Positions 51,145 through 61,364 of a DNA stretch of 64,000 bases are shown piece after piece. How positions within the stretch are numbered: position 1 is the stretch's first letter; each line of letters opens with the position of its first letter. The DNA lies in assembly GCF_034190915.1 (NCBI RefSeq), contig NW_026947514.1:558001-622000 (forward strand), in the 5' to 3' direction. Under the pieces are notes generated by a model. That model worked only from the letters and a program-made list of their open reading frames with translations. It was not told the origin of the DNA and did no database searches. The position numbers and the translations under genes were made by a program. The DNA comes from Cavia porcellus. Lineage: Eukaryota > Chordata > Mammalia > Rodentia > Caviidae.

Positions 51145-53463
51145 TCACTGCTGAGCACAGCTGTGTGGAGGTCTGGGCTCAGCAGTGACTTCCCTGGGGC
51201 AGCTTGGGTCTTTGATGTCTGCTGAACCCTTGGCTCCTTCTGTGGGGTCTGTGGAGGCCAGGAGGGTCATGTGTGAGGCCAAGGGCCCTAGTGATAGACC
51301 TGGTCTCTCCTTTCTTTCTGTGACTTGGCCACCCTCACAGGAGCAGATGGACTCTACTTGCACTCCTACTGCAATGGGCCTTCTGTCGGCTGGGACATCT
51401 GAGTCCTGAGCCAAAACAAGCCTCTCCTCCTCATAAGCTGCCACATCAGTGTTTGTCAGAGGATAGAAAGCTGGCTGCACACCCTCCTTGTTGGGGCGAT
51501 TGTTCCGGCTATACCTCACCGGGCTTATTTCTGCTATCTCCTCCATGCTGGCCCTGCGCCCCGGGCTGGGGTCAGAAATCACCTCCAACTCTTGGCCCTG
51601 GGTACTCTGTGCTTGGAGGCACTGCTATCAGGCAATCCAGGGTGTGGGAGGCAGAAGAGCCACCCGTAGCCAGCCGGCTGTGGCATGGAGGATGCAGGTC
51701 TGTTGACGGTGAGCCTGCAGGGTTGCAGCACCTCTGACCCCCTCTGTGCCCACCCTGTGTTAAACCCCTGCTTCTCTTCCTGCCTGCACCAGGTTTGCTC
51801 TTGAGCAGAAAACTGGGTGTCCAGACTGTGAAGCTCAACCCTGAGTGTGAGCAGGGTGAACTGAATTCAGGAGGGTACAGCGCCTCTGGGGCTTCATGAC
51901 AGGCACTGAGGCAGTAGGCAGCATGTCTAGCTTGGCCTGAGAGCTGGGCTTGCTTTGGTGCTTGCTGGGGGTGGGGCTGGGCAGGCCAACTCCGCAAGGA
52001 AACCCACACCTCACATCTGGTCCTGTCCCCATGCCAAGGGTCACAACCTCAGCCAGCTTCAGGCAGGTCCAGCCTTTGTCTGGGGGGAGCCAGCAGCCCA
52101 AGTGGTATCCCCCACAACCCCTGGTGCATCTGGGTCTCAGATGATGGCTCCATAGCTGTGCCATCTGCTTGTCCACACTTTTCCCTTGTTGCTCAGTCTT
52201 TTCATCTTCTTGAGAAACTCGGCCCTTCTGAGCAGAGCCCTGCCCTCCCTGTCAGGTGCCTCCTGCGGTGACACCATGTCTGTCTTCCCACTGTGGCCAG
52301 CCCTCAAGGAGGGGCGCTGCAGCTCACAGAGCCTTCTCCAGGGCCCAGCAGTGGCTCTGGGACCTGCTGTGGGGCCCCACCTGTGCACAAGTGTTCCCAA
52401 GGTGTGGCCTTGAGTGGGTGCCCATGTTGCCAGCAAACTCATGTGAGGTTGCTAGTGGGGTGGCAAGCAGCTGAGTGTGCTGAGCTTGGGGAGCTGGAAC
52501 ATGGTTCTGGGACAACAAGGGGCAGGTGCCCACGAAGAATCGTGTTTGGCCCATCTGTGCCCAGTGAGAGGGACAGGCGGTCCCCCAGTCCCCTGGTCTG
52601 CGGTGTCCTTTGCTAGGAGATAGTTCTAATTTAACCCTTTCCTTCCGTATGTCCAGAGTGCTTTCTGCCAACTCAGAGTCAGTGCTGTCCTTTGCCTGTG
52701 GTTCCACAGAGCAGCAGTGTAACAGCTTCCTGTGACCAGTTTTATCACTTCTCTCTGTGGCTTTTGGGGTGAGGAGATTTGGGGAGAACCACACACAGCA
52801 TGCTTCCTCTTCTCTACCAAGTGAACCAGGCGAGGCCCACAGGCAAACTTGTGGAGGTGAAATCAGATCTGGGACCAACTAGCACTGGGTTGGAGGAGCT
52901 GCCCCAGGGGCCCCTGGCACCGCACTTTTCCTGCGGACTGTGCCAAGTGATGCTGCGAGGGGGAGGTGAAGGCAGAGCATTGGTCCCCAGAAAGATGTTT
53001 GGCTTCTCCAGGGCCTTGTAGCTCAGCCTGAGCTTCACATCACATGTCAGGATGTCCTTGCACTGTCCTGGTCTTGGCTGTGACAGTATGGCCCTGGGGT
53101 AGAGCTGGGGCAACAGTGTCTCATCTTCCCAGCTGTATGATGCTGTCAGGAATGGTGGCTTCCCAGGGTGCATTGCTTGCCTTAGTGCTGGGTGAGAAGT
53201 CACCCGAGGCTCAGGACTGTACACTTGGCTTGCAGTTCTGCAGCTTGGTTATTTGGGCCAAGTTTGGCTGGGTGAGGCAGGGTTTGCGCGTGGCCTGGTT
53301 CTGCAGTTAGCTGGTGGGTCAGTTGGGGTCTGCCTGGCTTTCCTTGGTGGCGTATGCCCTTGCGTTGCTCCTTGCTGATGCATCCTTGGTCACACTTGGT
53401 CACAAGGCCATCCCTGGCTAGGGGCCTGTGAAATTGACCCTCTTTGACCAGAGGAGGGGCCAA
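51145..53463 (-). pseudogene. Possible decayed coding sequence, unidentified, minus strand
   Basis: On the minus strand a chain of long open frames in shifting phases covers 2.3 kb: 53463-53200, 53224-52814, 52878-52324, 52176-51835, 52009-51572 and 51588-51145. The last is open further upstream, to about 51625, and reads like a real soluble protein: charged and serine-rich, with few low-complexity runs (e.g. RASMEEIAEISPVRYSRNNR and AAYEEERLVLAQDSDVPADR). Overlapping frames that hand over from one phase to the next are what indels in an old gene copy produce. I recognise no family, no clear A-tail and no target duplication, so it could instead be chance in GC-rich DNA, or unrecognised exons. 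Confidence 0.3.
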
Positions 53464-54660
53464 CGATGATCATTTACCTCCAAGTCACAGCTGCACCCTG
53501 CTGCCACCTACTCCACATGGATCACTTTGTGCCCTCCCGCTTGACAGAGCTCAGCCTTTCTACCAGCAGAGTCTAAAAGAGCAGCCGGAAGAGCATTTGG
53601 AATCCAAACCAAAGCTGACTCCTTCTGTGTTTGGTGCTGGAACAGAGTAACACAATCGGCATCTTGAAACCCTGAGCTCGAGGCACTGAGGGTCAGAAAG
53701 TGAGAGGCTTCTCTAATCAGTAGAGAAGCTTCTTTGCTTCAGGCTGCTGAGTTGCTGTGGCCCAGAGCTAGCTGCAGAGACTGCACTGGGAGTGTTTGCA
53801 GCATGGCAGAGTGCACCGAACTCCCACCCTCCGCTAGGTCTCCAAAGACACAGTGCATTTGCTAAGCGATTTAGAGCCAGGAGAGAGGTGGCCAAGCACC
53901 ACAGCGATCATGCCAAGCAAGAGAGGCTCCTCCTATGGCACTGAGCTGCCTGGGCTTGTTTGCAGACCTTGTTCTGACCTCACCTGATGTGGTTACTTTG
54001 CAAGCAGGTGCCGATTTTCATCACGCTTCACCACAGACACCCTGCACTGCCTGCAAACCTACAATTAGCATCAGATCCCAGCATGTCCCGGGGGATAAGT
54101 GCAAACCTAATTTGGAAAGAGAAGGCTTACACATCAAACGCCTTGTGAGCTTTGTCCTTACAGTGCTGGGGGGCTCTGGTGTGTGGGTTGGCTCCCTCCA
54201 GCACTGAACAGAGGAATGGAGGGCCCTGCATGCAGAGGGACCAGGCCTAGCAAGCTGTGTGTACACACAAAACATGCAGTGGGCAGTATTTTTAGCTTGC
54301 TTTCTTCTAGGTTGGCGAAAATCTGAACATAAATTCGCCTGCTGACTACAGCTGAGTTGTGGGGCTGGTCTGGCTCAGTGTAGGGAGGATCACGCATTTT
54401 GGCCCCAAGAAGACCCTGATGGGACACCTCTCAGCAGGGCCTCAAGAAACCACAGAGAGGAAAACGGTGCTCTGCAGACAGCTGAGTGCTGCCTCCTCTA
54501 GACAGGAGTGAGAGAGGGTGCTGCCATCTGGATGTGGTCGCCGTCGCCCCCTAGGATTATTGTCCTGTCCTGTCCTGTTAGGCTGAGGGCAGGGCGTGCC
54601 CTGGAAGAGATTGGCATGGTTCACCTGGTCACTTGGTCCCCAGCTCTGGCCCTCACGCTG
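53464..54660. other. Intergenic, no gene recognised
   Basis: Unique sequence with a short TGTCC triplication at about 54561-54575. No exon or strong repeat recognised. Confidence 0.4.
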
Positions 54661-54664
54661 TAGT

Positions 54665-54815
54665 CTCACACTTCTGCTACCATGCTGCCTGCATGATGTC
54701 TTCCAAGGGCGTCTCCCCAGGCCAAAGCAGTGGTGACTCCAAAACTGGGAGCAAATAAAGCTTTTCTTTATAAAGGACCTAGCCTCGAGGATTTTGTTTT
54801 AGTAACAGAAAATGG
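54665..54815 (+). mobile_element. MaLR-like LTR remnant (3' part)
   Basis: Contains GCAAATAAAGCTTTTCTTTA with AATAAA at 54754-54759, followed by TTTTGTTTTAGTAACAG. This layout is known from the ends of ERVL-MaLR-type LTRs. Diverged and partial. Confidence 0.5.
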
Positions 54816-54900
54816 GTGGATACACAGGGAGAGGCTGGTCCTGAAATGGCCTCCCTGAGGGGTGTATTGGGCAGGTTCCTTTTTAAAGGTCTGAGGGTAG

Positions 54901-54991
54901 GGGCTGGGGATTTAGCTCAGCAGCGTAAGTGCCTGCCTTGCAAGCAGGCAGTCGTGAGTTGGATCCCCGGTACCGATAAAAAGGAAAAAGA

Positions 54992-55026
<35 letters not shown>
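54901..55026 (+). mobile_element. ID SINE, young subfamily, long A-tail
   Basis: GGGGCTGGGGATTTAGCTCA, anticodon arm GCCTGCCTTGCAAGCAGGC (perfect inverted repeat), box B GAGTTGGATCC, and an A-tail of about 32 bases ending at 55025. Confidence 0.95.
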
Positions 55027-55027
<1 letters not shown>

Positions 55028-55085
55028 TCTGAGAGTAAGAATGGAAGCACTAAACAGAACTAAAAAACCAAAAGATGCTTGGAGT

Positions 55086-55175
55086 GGCTGGGGATTTAGC
55101 TCAGTGGCATAAGTTCCTCCCTGGCAAGGGTGAGGTCATGAGTTCAATCCCCGATACCAAAAAAAAAAAAAAAAA
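55086..55175 (+). mobile_element. ID SINE
   Basis: GGCTGGGGATTTAGCTCAGT, anticodon-arm region CTCCCTGGCAAGGGTGAGG, box B GAGTTCAATCC, A-tail to about 55175. Belongs to the other ID subfamily. Confidence 0.93.
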
Positions 55176-55290
55176 GATGCTTAGAAGTAACAAGAAAATC
55201 TAAGGGCTAGTTCCTTGGAGGCAAAATAAAATGAAATACAGATAATTAGAAAACCTAAGCAAGGAAAGAAGAAAGTTAAAACATACAAAA

Positions 55291-55433
55291 GAAACACCTG
55301 TAGTCACAGTGCTTGGAGGCTGAGGCAGGGAGATTGCCAGGAGTTTGAGGCCAGCCTGGGTTACCCAGTGAATTTAAGGCTGGCCTGAAGTGCATTGTGA
55401 GACCCCATCTCAAAACAAGAACAACAACAAAAA
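55291..55433 (+). mobile_element. B1-type SINE
   Basis: CACCTGTAGTCACAGTGCTT, GAGGCTGAGGCAGGGAGATT, two GAGG/AAGGC-C-AGCCTG segments, and a CAAAACAAGAACAACAAC tail. Confidence 0.88.
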
Positions 55434-56005
55434 TATATACAGAAGAAGAAAATAAGCATAGAAATGGAAAATAATTTTAAGAGAATACTTTGAATGTCAG
55501 GCAAATAAACAAAACCTGGTTCAAACAGATAGTTTTATGAAAACATATTATAATTAATAATCATAATTATGTTACAGCAGATGCCTGAGGAGTGAGGCAG
55601 ACTATTTTCCAAGAGCAGTTCCCACAGAGCCATCCGGCATGGACAATTCCTCAAGGATATCATGCACTTTAAGGAAAGGGTTAACTCTAACACTGTATAA
55701 AGTGTCCAAGATTATAGAGAAACATGGAAATTGTCTTATTTTTAAAAATTTTATTGGACAGTAGGGCTAAGAAAACTCCCATGTAGCACAATATGTAAAA
55801 TTGCATACAGATATGATTAACATCAGTATAGAAATATTAAGTAAAATATTAGTAAACAGAACATTTACTAAATTAAAAACCACTCAAAACAAGTGAGGTT
55901 TACTTTTGGAATCTAGAATGGTCCATTAATAGATAATATTTTGATATAACTCATCATTTAAAATCATAAGATAGAAGTCATATTACTCTTTTTTCGGTCG
56001 CTTAA
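55434..56005. other. AT-rich intergenic
   Basis: AT-rich (for example 55500-55570 and 55735-55970). No exon; no repeat I can name. Confidence 0.4.
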
Positions 56006-56015
56006 AGAGACACTT
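56006..56015. repeat. Target-site duplication, left copy (AGAGACACTT)
   Basis: Ten bases left of an ID element, repeated at 56144-56153 after its A-tail and an AG run. Confidence 0.8.
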
Positions 56016-56100
56016 GGGGCTGGGGATTTGGCTCAGCGGCATAAGCGCCTGCCTTGCAAGCAGGCAGTCATGAATTCGATCCCTGGTACCGGTAAAAATA

Positions 56101-56134
<34 letters not shown>

Positions 56135-56143
56135 AGAGAGAGA
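56016..56143 (+). mobile_element. ID SINE, young subfamily, A-tail then AG run
   Basis: GGGGCTGGGGATTTGGCTCA, GCGCCTGCCTTGCAAGCAGG, box B AATTCGATCC, an A-tail of about 30, then (AG)n. Bounded by an exact 10-bp duplication, so the insertion is recent. Confidence 0.95.
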
Positions 56144-56153
56144 GAGAGACACT
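56144..56153. repeat. Target-site duplication, right copy (AGAGACACTT)
   Basis: Exact match to 56006-56015. Confidence 0.75.
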
Positions 56154-56650
56154 TGCAACAATTTTACATATGCGTTGTTTTTGAGGTAAAATTTGCATGC
56201 AGTCAAATGACAGGACTTGAAAAGCTTTAAACACACATGCTCTGGGAGGAGCAGGAAAATGCTGCCCTCCAGCCTGAGCCCCTGGAAGGCGGGTTGTTAG
56301 CCAAATGCCCCTGCTGCCGTGTGCAGTCCCCACAGGAGAGGCCGCTCAACCATCACAGCACGGGCTGGACTCGCCGCGTCTGCTCTCGGAGCCTCCGCCC
56401 CACCCGTGTTCCGCCGGTTTTCTGAGTATTGTCCTCTCGTGAGAGAGTTAGACCTGCATCACAGGCCACATTCAGCTTCTCCTCCTCTGAGTCCTGGACC
56501 GTTAATCGCGGTTGGATGAGACAGTAGGAGGGTTTGGGTCTGGCACGGCTGGAGGGTGACCTGGGTGCTGTGTTTGGATCCTGGCTCTTTCCTCTCTCAC
56601 ACTGCTCCCTGCTCTGCTCTGCCACACCGTTCCACTGTGATTTTCTACTG
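56154..56650. other. Intergenic, no gene recognised
   Basis: Unique, moderately CpG-containing near 56370-56520. No exon recognised. Confidence 0.4.
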
Positions 56651-56794
56651 TTTTGTTTGCTTTGACACAGGATCTCACTTTGTGGTTCAGGGTGGCTTTA
56701 AACGTATTACGTAGCCAGGGTGGCCTCAAACCCGTAATAATCCTCCTGCCTCGGCCTACTGAGTGTTGAGATTACAAGTGTGTACACTCAGCTT
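56651..56794 (-). mobile_element. B1-type SINE, reverse
   Basis: TTTGACACAGGATCTCACTT, CTGCCTCGGCCTACTGAGTG, GAGATTACAAGTGTGTACAC. Diverged reversed B1. Confidence 0.82.
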
Positions 56795-56811
56795 GACACT
56801 GCTGCCTGGGA

Positions 56812-56920
56812 GCCCGGTTTACCATGGACTGAATTTCTTTACCATGAGCCAAATTAACCCTCTCCTCCTTTACGTTGTGGGCATATTGTTTCTTAGCAAT
56901 GGAAAAGTTAATTCATGTAT
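56812..56920 (+). mobile_element. MaLR-like LTR remnant (3' part)
   Basis: ACCATGAGCCAAATTAACCC, TCTCCTCCTTTACGTTGTGG, then TTTCTTAGCAATGGAAAAGT: a layout well known from rodent and primate MaLR LTR ends. Same general pattern as 54665-54815. Confidence 0.55.
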
Positions 56921-58190
56921 ATCTCCTTCAGTCTAGACCAGTTCTTCAGTATTTTTTTGACTTTCATGTCCTTGGCACTTTTGAAAATCACAGCCCAGTT
57001 TCCTTGTAGAACGCATGTCAGCGGGGACTGTCTGCTGTTCCTTGTTGTTAGAGCAGGACGTATGTCCTTGTCAGTACATCTCAGGTGCAACGCTGCGTTC
57101 TCAGTGCACCCATCAGAGACACAAAACTGTGACATGTCCCACTGTGGAAGAGCCCCACTCTGGCTCTTCCCACTCACAGGGGATGTGAGCTTGCTCTTTT
57201 CTCCTGGTCTAACTGCTGAGGATTTTGCGAGGAGCTATTTTGAGACCACATGAACATCCGACTCCTCAGTGAACATGTATTGAATTAATAAATATAAGCA
57301 TGGATGTCTGAATTCTTATTCAGTACTCCAGTGGGTACTGTGACTATTGTGCAGCTCAAATCACCCCAGGCCCAGGAAGCTGGCTCCTATGTTCTGTTGA
57401 CCAGCATCTTCTGTTTTCAAGTACATCCTTATTCTCTAACTGAGGAGACATTTGGCGCTTGGTACGTGGCCCCAGCCTGGTCACTGCCATTTTTCTAAGG
57501 GCTTCTGGTCTGTTCTAGTACTAGAGTACATCCCAGGGAAGGACAGTAAATGGATACACATAGCTTGTGTGCCCAGTTCAGTGAGCATCAACCAGTGTGT
57601 GCACCCTGTGACCAACGACTCCAACTGACATACAGGACCCCCCCCCCCATCCTTCTGGAAGATTAGTCCTGCAGCCACGGGCAGCCACTGTTTTGAAACT
57701 TCTCACCCCAGATTAATTTAGTTTGTAAATCCATGAGTTCAGTGAATTTTTCATTTGAACAGAGCACAATGTATAAGTGCTTGTGTCTGCATCCCCATTC
57801 AAGCCAGCTTTTTTGTGGATTCAATTTAACCACGATGAAATTCCAAAATTAGCATTGCATTGTAGGTTTCTGCCACAGCTGCAAAAGGACGGGTGAGTCC
57901 CTTATTCCTGGTTTACAGCATTTCACTCTGCTGTGCCCGGGCACGAGTCTCTCTGTTTTTGGGTATATTAACCACATTAAAACTGTAGCTTGTTCTTCAC
58001 CAAATTTGGAGAATTTTTAGCTATTATCTTATCAAAAATATATTTCTGCATTGTGAATCCATGACTTCAATCCCTAGCACCACAAAAAACAAAACAAAAC
58101 AAACAAACGACCCCATTCAGTCTCTCCTTTCATTCTTGGAACCTAATTACATACATTTGACAGCTCTGTACTGTCCCAAGTGTTCTTAGT
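56921..58190. other. Intergenic, no gene recognised
   Basis: Unique or very old repeat sequence with a C-run at 57638-57649. A partial ID end (ATGACTTCAATCCCTAGCAC then A/C-rich) lies at about 58060-58110. No exon recognised. Confidence 0.4.
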
Positions 58191-58203
58191 ATTTGATGAC
58201 TTT

Positions 58204-58235
58204 TTTCTTTCTTTCTTTCTTTCTTTCTTTCTTTT
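58204..58235. repeat. TTTC tetranucleotide repeat
   Basis: About eight CTTT units directly before a reversed ID element, probably grown from its tail. Confidence 0.95.
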
Positions 58236-58245
58236 GTCTTACTCG

Positions 58246-58327
58246 TTTTTATCGGTACCAGGGATCGAACTCAAGACTGCCTGCTTGCAAGGCAGGCGCT
58301 TATGCCACTGAGCTAAATTCCCAGCCC
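58246..58327 (-). mobile_element. ID SINE, young subfamily, reverse
   Basis: TATCGGTACCAGGGATCGAA, GCCTGCTTGCAAGGCAGGCG (reversed anticodon arm with its palindrome), CACTGAGCTAAATTCCCAGC. Confidence 0.93.
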
Positions 58328-58512
58328 CTGCCGATATTCTTTCTATTCTCCGGTTTTAAATTTGTTTTGCTAATAAAAATTGATACCAACTTTTATGAGC
58401 AAAAAAGTGAAATACATGTTTACACCTTCCAAAAGCTTACTCCCATGACAGGCGGAGACTGCACAGAATGAGGAAAGATAGCCCTCATTCTGCCTCATAA
58501 GAACCACGGCGA

Positions 58513-58669
58513 AAGCTAGGTGTGAGGTTGACACAGGCCTGGAGTTCCAGCACTTGGGAAGCTGAGGCAGGAAGACTTCCTTGAATTTGAGGCCAGCCTG
58601 GCTATATAATGAATTCTAGGCTAGCTTGACCTACAGTGAAACTGTCTCAAAAAACAAAACAAAACAAAG
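58513..58669 (+). mobile_element. B1-type SINE
   Basis: AGCTAGGTGTGAGGTTGACA, TTCCAGCACTTGGGAAGCTG, GAGGCCAGCCTGGCTATATA, and an AAAACAAAACAAAACAAAG tail. Confidence 0.88.
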
Positions 58670-58774
58670 CTTTAAAAAAGTCATAGTAAAAACTCAGACA
58701 ATGAGGGAGGCACGTTTATTCCAATGGCCCTGAAATCACAGAACACTTATACAAGCATAAAAAAATAAATTTAT

Positions 58775-58857
58775 GGGGCTGGGGATTTAGCTCAGCGGCA
58801 TAAGCACCTGCCTTGCAAGCAGGCAGTCATGAATTCAATCCCCAGTACCGATTAAAA

Positions 58858-58892
<35 letters not shown>

Positions 58893-58894
58893 AT
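58775..58894 (+). mobile_element. ID SINE, young subfamily, AAAT tail
   Basis: GGGGCTGGGGATTTAGCTCA, CACCTGCCTTGCAAGCAGGC, box B AATTCAATCC, then (AAAT)n. AAATAAATTTA-type sequence flanks both sides, consistent with a target duplication. Confidence 0.95.
58854..58894. repeat. AAAT tetranucleotide repeat (ID tail)
   Basis: About ten AAAT units forming the tail of the ID element. Confidence 0.95.
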
Positions 58895-58909
58895 TTACCT
58901 ATTTACTGG

Positions 58910-58921
58910 AAATGCATTTCA
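58910..58921. repeat. Target-site duplication, left copy (AAATGCATTTCA)
   Basis: Twelve bases repeated exactly at 59095-59106, bracketing a B1 element with a CA-rich tail. Confidence 0.88.
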
Positions 58922-59027
58922 GCTGGGGGTGGTGGTGCATGCCTGTAATCTCAGCACTCAGGAGACTGAGGCAGGAGGACTGTTGTGAGTTTGAGACCAG
59001 CCTGGGATATGCAGTGAGACTTGCCTC

Positions 59028-59073
<46 letters not shown>

Positions 59074-59094
59074 ACAAAATACAAAAAGAAGAAA
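58922..59094 (+). mobile_element. B1-type SINE with CA-repeat tail
   Basis: Starts GCTGGGGGTGGTGGTGCATG, contains GAGACTGAGGCAGGAGGACT, and ends in a (CA)n plus A-rich tail. Exact 12-bp duplications mark the insertion ends. Confidence 0.93.
59031..59071. repeat. CA dinucleotide microsatellite
   Basis: About 20 uninterrupted CA units in the B1 tail. Probably length-variable between individuals. Confidence 0.97.
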
Positions 59095-59106
59095 AAATGC
59101 ATTTCA
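59095..59106. repeat. Target-site duplication, right copy (AAATGCATTTCA)
   Basis: Exact match to 58910-58921. Confidence 0.88.
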
Positions 59107-59343
59107 AATAATCCATGGATCCAACACACTTTGAGATGAGTAGAGTTTTTATTAAATAATGTAAAAAAAACACTACCTATTAAGTTCTGGTGCTGTTACT
59201 TACAGAGTATAACAGTACTCAATGTTTTGGTTAACCATGAACCCCACATTTGAGGCTGACCCCACATTATGATGTAGCTAAAGAAGTTTGTAACTGCATA
59301 GCTGTAAAAGATGCAGAGAGATGACAAAAGAAAAAGAATCCCC

Positions 59344-59361
59344 AAGAAAACCCAGTGAACA
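59344..59361. repeat. 18-bp target-site duplication, left copy
   Basis: AAGAAAACCCAGTGAACA, found again exactly at 59531-59548 on the other side of a B1 element. Confidence 0.93.
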
Positions 59362-59530
59362 TTCTAGGCGTGGTGGTGCACTCCTGTGATCCCAGCACTC
59401 GGGAGGCTGAGGCAGGCGGATTACTGCAGGTTCAAGACCAGCCTGGGCTACAAAGTGAGCCCAAGACCAGTCTGAACCGCATAGAAAGACCCTGTCTCAA
59501 AAAGACAAAAGGAAAAAAAAAAAAAAAAAA
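59362..59530 (+). mobile_element. B1-type SINE with perfect 18-bp duplication
   Basis: Near-consensus: TGGTGGTGCACTCCTGTGAT, GGAGGCTGAGGCAGGCGGAT, two AAGACCAG(C/T)CTG segments spaced about 37 bp (a B1 with an internal duplication), CCTGTCTCAAAAA and an A-tail. The flanking direct repeat is unmutated, so the insertion is recent. Confidence 0.96.
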
Positions 59531-59548
59531 AAGAAAACCCAGTGAACA
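59531..59548. repeat. 18-bp target-site duplication, right copy
   Basis: Exact match to 59344-59361. Confidence 0.93.
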
Positions 59549-59589
59549 AGATGGAGGATGTGATAACTAACTGCTGTCCACTCCAGAAA

Positions 59590-60015
59590 GAAATACTCGT
59601 CTGGTCAGATACACACAGGTTCAGGTGGCCTGGTGGATGGATTTACCCCAAATGAAAGCCCCCTCCCAGGTGAGTGGCTCCAACCAATAGGCTTGAAGCC
59701 CGGATGGAATAAAAAGGGAAAAGGGGAAGTCTCACGTCTTTGGAGGAGCTCAGGTCTCCAGGCTTCCAGCACAGACTCAGCCTTGCAGCGCAGACCCTTA
59801 GCCTTCTGACTCCGACCCGCCCGGGACTCTGCAATGAGCTCAGGGCTTCGCCTTTGCTTGGATCCTCCAGTGTGCAGACAGCCCTTTTGCACTCGTGGGC
59901 ATCTGATTCTGCAGTGGCCCCCGGAAGCCTTCCTTGCAAGTGCTTTATGTTTCAGATGTATACACAGAGAGTGGTCTGTTAAATCTGTTTCTCTAGTAAG
60001 CCCTGATACAGAGGG
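59590..60015 (+). mobile_element. Old dispersed repeat shared with 49190-49735 (family not named)
   Basis: Forward copy of the element seen reversed at 49190-49735; the shared core is CCAACCAATAGGCTTGAAGC then GGAATAAAAAGGG at 59674-59713. Its end, GTTAAATCTGTTTCTCTAGT followed by AAGCCCTGATACA, resembles known interspersed repeats that end in a TCTCT..GAACCCTGATACA-like string. Confidence 0.6.
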
Positions 60016-60588
60016 GCTTTGTAGGCTCAACAGCACACCTTACAGAGTTCAGCACTGAAAGGTTCTCATTGACAGAAAAGCATATGTGCTTTGTCTGCTT
60101 AGAAGCAAACATGTGAAGATTAACAAAAACCCTCCAGGCCAATACCATGGTGGCTCAGGAACATCGAGTGGTCCCTCGAGAGGGCTCCAGAAGAAAGCAC
60201 TGTGACGAAGCCACAGTGTCCCTAACCCCAGGACTTTGCAATGGGACAGACCTGGAGGTGGGGGGTGGTTACATAGTGATCCGTGTCCTCTGTGAGCCTG
60301 GCTTTCTGTGTGTGCTTTCATCTGAATTTAAACGGAATAGTTGAATGATTACAAAAAAGAGGATTCTAGAATAAGGACATCGAGAAAATATTTTAATGCA
60401 GCTGTATAATACATTTGTGTTTCAGGACATGTTATTACAAAGGAGTCAAAATTATTAGAAATTATACATTTAAAAAGGGCTAACTCCTCTGCAGCTCCCC
60501 ATTTGCTGCCCAGGGTACCCATAGTTTGTCCTTTCCCTTTCCTTTTAGTGGCTTTACTGCAGATCAAAACCAGCTACATCTTATCTTG
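60016..60588. other. Intergenic, no gene recognised
   Basis: Unique, AT-rich toward the end. Nothing recognised. Confidence 0.4.
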
Positions 60589-60694
60589 TTTTTTTCTTTT
60601 GAGACAAGATGCCCAGGCTAGTCTCAAACTTGTGATCCTCCCGTCTCAGCCTCCACAGTAGCTTGGATTTCAGGGATGTGCCACCACACTTGGC
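60589..60694 (-). mobile_element. B1-type SINE, reverse, partial
   Basis: TTTTTTTCTTTTGAGACAAG, CTTGTGATCCTCCCGTCTCA, GGGATGTGCCACCACACTTG. The middle part is deleted. Confidence 0.8.
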
Positions 60695-61360
60695 TGTTTT
60701 CTTCTTGGAAAACGGCAGTCAAAATCCTAGTAGATCATCTTGATCAGGTCAGGCTTTGTATTTTTTGCATGGTTGGTTTTTTTTATGACAAAATAAAGTT
60801 TATTCTGAATTGTAAAATGAAAGAAATTACACATTGTAAAATACCATCTCCAATAAAATTTCTTGCTTGTGAGGATTTTACAGTGGATGTGAACACAGAA
60901 CACACTAGGAAGAAACCAAATGATTCTGGGCTAGAGAGAGTCATGATTCTCCTCTTCTCTGAGTCTTCCATTGTGTACCATGGACCTGCTGCTAGCTCTC
61001 AGTTTTCTGTTTTAAAATTTTACATTAGAGTGGAAAGATGGCTCTGCCTCTGTACAGATCTTGCTTGTGCAGAATGGTATTGTCCATGTGTGCACAGATT
61101 CGTAGAGAAGACTTCTGGGCCTTAGTCATCCTGTGCAGCTGAGCCGTGGGCCGGCGGGTAGCAGCCCCCTCCTTTCTCTGCAGCAAGGATTCAGTGACTT
61201 GTCGCCCAGGGGTGCGGACCCATCGCAGCTTCCCGTGGGGGCCTGGCCTTCCTTTCTGCTGGCCCTGCAGCTGCAGGTCTTTGTTCTCCTGTGTCTTCCT
61301 TGTGTTTCCTTATATTCTTGCATTGGTTTCTTTCTTTTTCTGTTTTGCAGCTTTCCATAG
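60695..61360. other. Intergenic, no gene recognised
   Basis: Open frames up to 149 codons (60676-61125 +) have no signature. Nothing else seen. Confidence 0.4.
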
Positions 61361-61364
61361 GTAT

